A stretch of 64,000 nucleotides of DNA from JAWLHU01 sp049325315 (GTDB taxonomy: Bacteria; Bacillota; Sulfobacillia; Symbiobacteriales; Symbiobacteriaceae), in contig JBMONB010000081.1 in NCBI GenBank assembly GCA_049325315.1, forward strand, positions 1 through 64,000. The letters are read 5' to 3'. The position numbers and the translations under genes are program-made. The first letter of the stretch is position 1; each line of letters starts with the position of its first letter. Shown in pieces: positions 58,326 through 64,000 of the stretch. Below the pieces are notes generated by a model that made no database searches, was not told the DNA's origin, and was given only the letters and a program-made list of their open reading frames with translations.

Positions 58326-59477
58326 CTACGGATCGATCGCGGCGACGACCTCGCCGGTCAGGCTGGTGTCGTAGCCGCCCAGCGCCTCCAGCTGGGACCG
58401 GACCCAGCGGTGGTTCAGGCTGCTTAGCCACTGGCGGACCGGTACCTCCTCCAGGTACTCCCGGGGGATGACCATGTCGTAGCGGACCTGGTGCAGCGGC
58501 ACGAAGCCGAGCCCATAGGCGGATGCCACCGAGGCGGCGCTGACGCCCGCATCGGCCTCGCCGGCGGCGACGGCCTGGGCCACCTCCACATGGCTGTGAG
58601 CGATGCGCTCAAAGCCCGCCACGGCCCGGGGGTCCACCCCCTCCCTCACCAGGGTTCGCTCCAGGAGCTGCCGCGCCCCGGCGCCGGGCTCCCGGTTGAC
58701 CAGCCGCACGCCGCACTGGGCCAGGTCGGCCCCCCGACGCAGGCCCTTGGGGTTCCCCTGTCGGACCAGGAGCCCCTCCTCCCAGATGGCCAGGTTGACC
58801 AGGACCAGCCGGCGGCCTGGGAGGAGGCGCCGGGCAATGGGGGCGTTGTGCTCGCCGGTCGCCTCGTCGTACAGGTGGGAGCCGGCGGCGTGGATCTCGC
58901 CCCGGGCCAGCGCCTCCAGGGCGGCGGTGGAGTTGGCGAAGGTCCAATGGACCCGGAGGCCGGGATGCCAGCGCTCAGCGGCCCGTGCCCAGAGCGAGAG
59001 CGCCGGGGTACAGCCGGCCACCGCCACGGTGTTGGCCAGGTTCTCGGGCTCGTCCAGCAGGCGGACCTGCAGGCTGGAAGCGCCGTGGCACACTTCCGCC
59101 TCGAGCAGTCCCTCGCCGTCGGCGGGCAGCAGTTCGGTACGGAAGGCCTGCTCACCGCTGAGCGGGTGGGCCACCCAGCGGCCCCCTACCCGGGCCAAGG
59201 CCAGGCGGGCCGGCTCGCCCACCGGGAACGACTGGGCGGGCACCGCCTCCAGCACGGGGGCCGGTTCATCCAGCCAGAAGAGATCCTCCAGGCGGCAGCC
59301 CAGCGCCCGGACCAGCCGCAGGGCGATGGTGGTCGACGGGGCTGACTGTCCCGCCTCGATGGCGCTGATCGCCTGGCGGGTGACAGAGACCTGGTCGGCC
59401 AGCTCCTGCTGGCTGAGCCCCAGCCGGGTCCGAATCTCGCGCAGGTTGTTGCGCAGGGGCGCGTCGGGCTTGCTCAT
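58326..59477 (-). CDS. XRE-type regulator with periplasmic-binding-like sensor domain
   Basis: 383 residues. An N-terminal helix-turn-helix (about 8-62: LREIRTRLGLSQQELADQVS, TRQAISAIEAGQSAPS) is fused to a PBP-like domain at about 85-375, of the type found in molybdate-related regulators and in the C-terminal half of MoeA-associated proteins. NREPGAGARQLLER and the VAAGEADAGVSAASVA segment are typical. Its ATG overlaps the ModA-ModB stop (ATGA), so the regulator is made from the same mRNA. A molybdate- or tungstate-sensing repressor is the best inference. Confidence 0.88.
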   Translation of the reverse strand: MSKPDAPLRNNLREIRTRLGLSQQELADQVSVTRQAISAIEAGQSAPSTTIALRLVRALGCRLEDLFWLDEPAPVLEAVPAQSFPVGEPARLALARVGGRWVAHPLSGEQAFRTELLPADGEGLLEAEVCHGASSLQVRLLDEPENLANTVAVAGCTPALSLWARAAERWHPGLRVHWTFANSTAALEALARGEIHAAGSHLYDEATGEHNAPIARRLLPGRRLVLVNLAIWEEGLLVRQGNPKGLRRGADLAQCGVRLVNREPGAGARQLLERTLVREGVDPRAVAGFERIAHSHVEVAQAVAAGEADAGVSAASVASAYGLGFVPLHQVRYDMVIPREYLEEVPVRQWLSSLNHRWVRSQLEALGGYDTSLTGEVVAAIDP

Positions 59478-60988
59478 GCAGATCCCTCCCGGAAAGAGGC
59501 GGTGCGGCCCGTGGTGGGCGCCGTCCGCAGCCGGATGCCTGCCCACATGGCCAGGGCGGCCAGCAGGGTGAGGAGCAGGGCCAGGAGATGGGCGGTCGCC
59601 TGCTGCCCGGACTGCACCGCCGAGTAGATCGCCAGGGCGACGGTCTGGGTCCTGCCGGGGATATTCCCGGCGACCATCAGCGTGGCGCCGAACTCGCCCA
59701 GCGAGCGGGCGAAGGCCAGCAGCACGCCGGTCCAGACCCCGGGCCAGGCCAGCGGCAGGAAGAGATAGCGGAAGGCGGCCCACCGGTCGCAGCCGTCGAT
59801 CTGCCCGGCCTCGTAAACCTCGTGTGGCACGCTCTCCAGGGCGCCCCGAGCCGCCTGCACGAAGAGCGGCAGGCAGACCAGCGCCGACGCAAGTACCGCC
59901 GCCGTGGGGGTGAAGATCAGGGTGGAGCCCCAGAGGCGGCGGGTCACCTCGCCCACCGGCCCCTCCCGGCCGATCAGGAGCAGCAGGTAGTAGCCCACCA
60001 CCGTGGGCGGGAGCGCCAGGGGCAGGTTGACGGCGATATCGAGCAGCCCGTGGCCCCGCCAGCCGGGGCGGGAGAGCGCCCAGGCCACGGGCAGTCCGCC
60101 GCCGAAGACCAGGGCGGTGGCGATCAGCGAGATCTTCAGGGAGATCCAGAGGTTCAGCCAGAGCGGGTCCATGGTGACGCCCCCTGTCTGCACGGCCTGC
60201 AGTTCAGCTGGCTGGAAGCCGTGTCGGGCCAGTATCTCACGCCCCTGGTCCGAGCGCAGGAAGGCGGCGAACCGCCCCGCCTGGGCGGCCTGCGGGGCAT
60301 CCTTCAGCACGGCCATGGGGTAGACTACTGGGGGATGGCTGCCGGGCGGCGCCGGGGCGACCACCTCGACCTCGGGCGCTGTGGCGGCATCGGTACCATA
60401 GACGATGCCGCCATCCACCTCGCCGGCGGCCACATACTGAATCACCTGGCGCACATCTTCGGCCAGCACCAGCCGTGGTTGGAGCGCTTCCCAGTGGCCC
60501 AGCGCCGTCAGCACCACCTGGCCGTACTGGCCCGCCGGGACGTGCTGCGGGTTGCCCAGGGCGATCCGCTTCGCCTGTGCCAGGGAGTCCCAGCTCTGAA
60601 CCGGGCTGCCTGTCGTCCGGTTTCGGATCAGCACTACGGTGTTGCCAGCCAGGGGCTCCACCGCCTCCCGCTCAACCAGCCCCCTGGCCACCAGGTCGTC
60701 CATGGGGCGGGCCGCCGCCGAGATAAAGAGGGCGACAGGCGCCCCCTGTTCAATCTGGCGGGCCAGCGCCCCGGAGGAGCCAAAGGTAAAGCGAATACGC
60801 ACCGCCTGCTCCTGCGCTTCAAAGGCTCGCTGTGCCTCTTGCAGCGCATCTGTCATGGAGGCGGCGGCAGAGACCATCAGTTCCGCAGCGCCTTCCGGGG
60901 CGCTCCTGGACCTGGTCGGGACGCACCCGACCACCAGGGCTGCCAGCAGCAGGACGATGAGACTGACGATGGCTGAACGTGGCTTCAG
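59474..60988 (-). CDS. Fused molybdate-binding protein and permease (ModA-ModB)
   Basis: 504 residues in one frame with no stop between the two parts. Residues about 1-255 are a ModA-type binding lipoprotein: a hydrophobic signal with lipobox LVVGC, then LMVSAAASMTDAL, FGSSGALARQIEQGAP, GIVYGTDAATAP. Residues about 260-490 are a ModB-type permease with five or so helices and the ATPase-docking loop (EAGQIDGCDRWAAFRYLFLP). The start appears to be CTG 60988, seven bases after GGAGGTG; the first ordinary start (60934) would cut the signal peptide. No modC ATPase gene is in the window, so the ATPase must come from elsewhere. Confidence 0.88.
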   Translation of the reverse strand: MKPRSAIVSLIVLLLAALVVGCVPTRSRSAPEGAAELMVSAAASMTDALQEAQRAFEAQEQAVRIRFTFGSSGALARQIEQGAPVALFISAAARPMDDLVARGLVEREAVEPLAGNTVVLIRNRTTGSPVQSWDSLAQAKRIALGNPQHVPAGQYGQVVLTALGHWEALQPRLVLAEDVRQVIQYVAAGEVDGGIVYGTDAATAPEVEVVAPAPPGSHPPVVYPMAVLKDAPQAAQAGRFAAFLRSDQGREILARHGFQPAELQAVQTGGVTMDPLWLNLWISLKISLIATALVFGGGLPVAWALSRPGWRGHGLLDIAVNLPLALPPTVVGYYLLLLIGREGPVGEVTRRLWGSTLIFTPTAAVLASALVCLPLFVQAARGALESVPHEVYEAGQIDGCDRWAAFRYLFLPLAWPGVWTGVLLAFARSLGEFGATLMVAGNIPGRTQTVALAIYSAVQSGQQATAHLLALLLTLLAALAMWAGIRLRTAPTTGRTASFREGSA

Positions 60989-61026
60989 CGGTGAACACCT
61001 CCGGTGAGAACGTTCCCTTTACCGCA

Positions 61027-61035
61027 AGTATACCA
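61027..61035 (-). promoter_or_regulatory. Extended -10 promoter element of modAB
   Basis: On the minus strand TGGTATACT, an extended -10 element, about 40 bases upstream of the CTG start. No good -35 box is seen. Confidence 0.5.
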
Positions 61036-61104
61036 GACAGAGCGCAAATGAACATGACATGATCTGCCTCGGCTGAATACCCTAGATGGGAAGGTAGAGC
61101 ACGG

Positions 61105-61137
61105 CAAAAAGGCCACCGGACAGCTGCCGGTGGCCTT
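61105..61137 (-). terminator. Terminator after the cyanophycinase-like gene
   Basis: On the minus strand: GGCCACCGG, loop CAGCTGT, CCGGTGGCC, then TTTTTGCC. It separates this gene from modAB. Confidence 0.9.
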
Positions 61138-61164
61138 CGTCTCCTGTCTGATCTTCCCCCGGTC

Positions 61165-62124
61165 TTACCGGGCGAGCGCCTCGCGCTTCTGGGGGGCGAT
61201 CGTGCGGCGCAGCCGCAGGTTCATGCGGAAACCCTCGGTGAGCAGGTGGACCTTCAGGCCATTGGGAAGCTCTTCACCGCCGGCGGTCCGGTCACGGGGG
61301 TCGAGGAAGGTGACGCTGGCCTCGCCTAGCACCTTCGCCTCGCCTCCCTGAATCACCAGGGCAGAGCCGGAATCAAGCCCCGTGCCCAGGAGGTAGCAGC
61401 CATCGTCGGTGGTCATGGCCCGAGCCATGCGGCTAAAACGGGAGCACTGGGTAAAGGCGGTGTCGAGGAGCAGACCGGGCAGCAGACCCAGCCCTGCCGT
61501 CGCCTCTTCACCCTCACTGCCGGGGAAGACGCGGCTGCCCAGAATGGCGGCGCCGGCGTCGAGCCCGACGATCAGCTTCCCGACCTGAGCCATGTCGCGC
61601 AGGGTGACTGCCGCCAGGGTGGCCTGAAGCACCTGGAGCCCCTGGGCCGGGTTCTCCCCGCAGAGCACAACGGCGTCGTACTCGGCGAGCCGGGCGCACC
61701 ACTGAGCGCTGGTCGCCTTCTCGCGGCTGTCGAGTTCGAACAGTTCCACCTTCTTCATGCCGAACCGGGTAAAGAGGCGCGACGCCTCCACCGATGTCGC
61801 TGCCGGATCGGACGTGGCCGCGACGGGAATGATCGCCATCTTGATGGAGCGGCCGCCCGCCAGGTGGATTGACTCCACCACGGCTTCATCGGGGACCGGC
61901 GTACCGCCCAGCAGCACCACAGGCCCAACGGGGAACTCTGCCATGCACAGGGCCAACGCATCATCGGCGCGCAACTCTGGCCGCAGCACCCGCTGCCTCT
62001 CCCGGGCCCGCTCCGCCCGGTGACGGGTGAACCATCCCAATAGGCCGCCTGGAGGCACCACAATGGATTTGATCAGGTTCGAGGAGAGTTCTGAGGTAAT
62101 GGAACCCAATCGTTCAAGGTTCAC
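61165..62124 (-). CDS. Cyanophycinase-like (peptidase S51) protein without the catalytic serine
   Basis: 319 residues. The class I amidotransferase-like fold of cyanophycinases is seen in VVLLGGTPVPDEAVVESIHL, IIPVAATSDPAATSVEASRL, ELFELDSREKA and YDAVVLCGENPAQGLQVL. At the nucleophile position the family has GTSAGA; here it is GLDAGAAILGS, with Asp in place of Ser. The protein is therefore probably not a serine peptidase. GTG 62124 has AAGGTGGTG upstream. It follows the MBL-fold gene by 130 bases and ends with its own terminator. Confidence 0.82.
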   Translation of the reverse strand: MNLERLGSITSELSSNLIKSIVVPPGGLLGWFTRHRAERARERQRVLRPELRADDALALCMAEFPVGPVVLLGGTPVPDEAVVESIHLAGGRSIKMAIIPVAATSDPAATSVEASRLFTRFGMKKVELFELDSREKATSAQWCARLAEYDAVVLCGENPAQGLQVLQATLAAVTLRDMAQVGKLIVGLDAGAAILGSRVFPGSEGEEATAGLGLLPGLLLDTAFTQCSRFSRMARAMTTDDGCYLLGTGLDSGSALVIQGGEAKVLGEASVTFLDPRDRTAGGEELPNGLKVHLLTEGFRMNLRLRRTIAPQKREALAR

Positions 62125-62254
62125 CGAACATTCACCACCTTGGGGCCAACAAAGAATCGGAAGCCACGCCGGCCCAAAAGGGGCCGACATGCTCTAAATC
62201 TATTTCGCTCGTCTGGACAAATTCCTGCTTACCGCAACGCGAACGGGTCGTGAT

Positions 62255-63169
62255 TTACCGAAATAGGAATCTTCGACCGTCCTCATATCGCACACCCACC
62301 TGCTGCTGCTCGATCAGGTAGGTCAGATGGGCCGAGATGGCGGCCCGGTCCAGGAAGTACTGCGGCTCGCTGGCCAACCGTTTCCCGAGCGCTTCCACAA
62401 CCTGGTAAAGCAACTCCTCCAGGGAGAGTGACTCCTTTAAGGCGGTAAGAATCGCTTCCTGGATACGGGTAATCGCCGCCCGATTTTCGGCAAGGATCGC
62501 CGGGAGCGGGTCCTCCCCCCCTGTCGCACGGTCGATCAGGGCGCCGTGACCGGGGAGGATCCATCGCTCAGAGCGAACAGCGAGCCGCTCGAGGCTGCTG
62601 AGATATTCTGCCACATTCACCAGAAAAATAATCGGATGCTTGGCGATCACCTCGGGCTTGAAAAGCCCATCGGCGGCCAGGAGGACGCCATCCACCGCGA
62701 TGGCCACCTGGTCGAGCGCATGGCCCGGCGTCGGGAGCAGCTCGAGCTCTATCCCCGACCCGCCTGGCGTCCAGCGGCCGGCGGGCAGCGGCTCCACCTG
62801 CTCGGTAGGCTCGGCCCGCAGGAACTTGGTCTGCAGCCCGGCGTGCGGCCAGGCGCCACCATAGAGGCCCACGGGCTCCAGTTCGGGCCATCGGATAAAC
62901 GGGATCTCCCGGGCCGGGGCGTAGACCCGGGGATTGTATCGCCGGATCAGGTCAGCGTTGCCGCCGATGTGGTCGGCATGGGAATGGGTGTTGATGATCG
63001 TTGCAAGATGATGACCGCGCTCCAGGAAGGGGCGGAGCGCTTTGCGGGCGGCGTGGGAGTCGAGGCCGGAGTCGACCAGGATCAGCCCCTTCTCCTCCCC
63101 TACAATGATCCCGAAATTGACCCCGCCCTCCCAGACGTGGACTCGTTCGGTTAGCTGCGTCAGGCTCAT
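62255..63169 (-). CDS. Metallo-beta-lactamase-fold hydrolase
   Basis: 304 residues. Metal ligands are clear: THSHADHIGG (HxHxDH), the later His in PTPGHALDQ, Asp in LLAADGLF and His in LPGHGAL. A C-terminal helical tail (about 235-300) resembles the winged-helix extension of RNase-Z-unlike MBL hydrolases (LACTB2-like). The substrate is unknown. ATG 63169 follows GGGAGTGAG. It starts four bases after the stop of the preceding gene, so the two form an operon. Confidence 0.9.
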   Translation of the reverse strand: MSLTQLTERVHVWEGGVNFGIIVGEEKGLILVDSGLDSHAARKALRPFLERGHHLATIINTHSHADHIGGNADLIRRYNPRVYAPAREIPFIRWPELEPVGLYGGAWPHAGLQTKFLRAEPTEQVEPLPAGRWTPGGSGIELELLPTPGHALDQVAIAVDGVLLAADGLFKPEVIAKHPIIFLVNVAEYLSSLERLAVRSERWILPGHGALIDRATGGEDPLPAILAENRAAITRIQEAILTALKESLSLEELLYQVVEALGKRLASEPQYFLDRAAISAHLTYLIEQQQVGVRYEDGRRFLFR

Positions 63170-63173
63170 CGGC

Positions 63174-64000
63174 TCACTCCCATCGAATCTCTGCGACGTC
63201 CCCATCCTTCAATGGGGTGGTAAATTCGGCGTCTGCGCCGTTGAGCCGCATCACCAGGTTCGACTTGCCAGGGGGCGGTGTCGGGGTGATATTGGCCATG
63301 GGCAGGAGGCTGGCAAAGATCGGGTCTGCACCGGTGCGGGTCAGGGCGATGGCATCGTTGTCGGTCAGGGGCTCGTCGGGCTCGACCTTCATGCCGTTGC
63401 GGGAAAGCTCGGCGCCGGTGTGCAGCTCGAAGAGCCGGCCGTTGACGGTGATGCGGATCGCTGTGGCCTGATCCAGCAGCGTGGCGGCCACCTCCCGAAG
63501 GGTGAGCGGGCCGAGGGTGGTTACCTCCAGCCGGTCGCCGCTGCGCAGGGGCGTCTCGGGAGCGGCCTCGGCGCCGTTCAGGCGGATCCGGTAGCGGGGC
63601 CGCTGTGCCGACTGGGTCTTTCCGTCCAGGGAGTAGCGGATCGTCTGCAGGGCCGATGGATCCTCAAAGCCCAGGTGCAGGAGCGCATCCTCCACGGTCT
63701 TGATCGCCCGGATCACCACCACGTCGTTGTCCTTGAGCTCGTGATCCGCCCCGACCACCACGCCATTGACGGTGATCAGCGGCGACAGGTCCTGCGGCGC
63801 CCCGTTGACGGTGAGCGTCATCCGCTCCAGCACCTGGGGGGCCAGGTCTCGCACTGCGGCCCGCCCCGGTTCGCCCTGGGTGCCGGGCTCCACCCGGATC
63901 TTGTCGCGGTGGGTGACCGGGGTCTCCAGGCTGGCCGGCTCGCCGTTGAGCGTGATCCGGGCGGGCCTGCCGAAGGTGCCCCGCACCAGCCGGAGCTGCC
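63174..64000 (-). CDS. C-terminal part of a larger protein with repeated ubiquitin-like domains (truncated by window edge)
   Basis: At least 275 residues are in the window and the frame is open to base 64000, so the N-terminus lies outside. Several small beta-grasp-like units recur, each with a pattern like ITLNGEPASLETPVTHRDKI: around ARITLNGEP, YRIRLNGAEAAPETPLRSGD and LVMRLNGADAEFTTPLKDGD. Similar C-terminal repeats occur in large FtsA-related proteins of Clostridia; I infer such a relation, but no ATPase domain is visible here. It is upstream of the MBL-fold gene in the same operon. Confidence 0.6.
   Translation of the reverse strand, partial: QLRLVRGTFGRPARITLNGEPASLETPVTHRDKIRVEPGTQGEPGRAAVRDLAPQVLERMTLTVNGAPQDLSPLITVNGVVVGADHELKDNDVVVIRAIKTVEDALLHLGFEDPSALQTIRYSLDGKTQSAQRPRYRIRLNGAEAAPETPLRSGDRLEVTTLGPLTLREVAATLLDQATAIRITVNGRLFELHTGAELSRNGMKVEPDEPLTDNDAIALTRTGADPIFASLLPMANITPTPPPGKSNLVMRLNGADAEFTTPLKDGDVAEIRWE

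Overview
This 64 kb window is GC-rich DNA from a spore-forming, high-GC member of the Firmicutes. A Symbiobacterium-like clostridium is the best guess. That rests on gene content, the core gene order, frequent TTG/GTG starts with strong purine-rich ribosome binding sites, and sporulation/germination genes (spoVK, a gerA-type operon, a DUF1657 protein). The genus is an inference; no 16S gene or other marker is present. No rRNA, tRNA, CRISPR array, transposase or phage module was recognised.

The backbone is the Bacillus-type order mutS - mutL - miaA - hfq - spoVK - hflX - ynbB - glnA - lexA/yneA, interrupted by accessory blocks. (1) 0.1-8.6 kb: a GAF-GGDEF diguanylate cyclase, mutS, an ECF sigma factor with a membrane partner, a gene-poor stretch with two 55-bp palindromic repeats, a secreted stalk-domain protein, and two small orphans. 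(2) 8.6-11.9 kb: mutL-miaA-hfq. (3) 12-21 kb: a Tad/Flp pilus operon (cpaB, tadB, tadC, flp, two tadE-like genes, a tadG-like gene, tadZ, tadA and a double-FHA protein). (4) 21-25.4 kb: a membrane protein, spoVK, an orphan, a seven-copy 42-bp tandem repeat and an SDR enzyme. (5) 25.5-29.1 kb: a TetR regulator with an ABC-2 exporter made of one permease and two ATPases. (6) 29.1-30.7 kb: hflX behind a promoter, a 19-codon leader ORF and a strong intrinsic terminator, which looks like ribosome-mediated attenuation. (7) 30.8-34.5 kb: a GerA-type germinant receptor operon. (8) 34.6-37.5 kb: a SigY-type operon (ABC pair, ECF sigma, YxlC and YxlD homologues) behind a SigY-like promoter.

(9) 37.5-43.6 kb: a DJ-1/PfpI protein, ynbB, a DUF456 protein, glnA, an epimerase and an SDR. 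(10) 43.7-45.4 kb: lexA divergent from a yneA-like cell-division inhibitor, with three near-consensus SOS boxes between them, and an unknown 105-codon gene downstream. (11) 45.4-49.9 kb: a System II cytochrome c maturation operon (resA, ccdA, resB, resC) whose ResA and ResB carry N-terminal zinc ribbons. (12) 49.9-56.9 kb: DUF3891, DUF1657, coiled-coil and DUF1028 proteins, a cysteine-less glutaredoxin-like protein, mutY, a HAD phosphatase, a small zinc protein and a tyrosine recombinase. (13) 57-64 kb, all on the minus strand: an aminotransferase, a HTH/PBP-like regulator coupled to a ModA-ModB fusion, a cyanophycinase-like protein without its catalytic serine, an MBL-fold hydrolase, and the C-terminal part of a larger protein that runs off the window.

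The strongest candidates for new biology are the hflX leader attenuator, the SOS-linked orphan next to yneA, the 42-bp tandem repeat locus, the single-chain ModA-ModB with an apparent CTG start, and the two enzyme-like proteins that have lost their catalytic residues.
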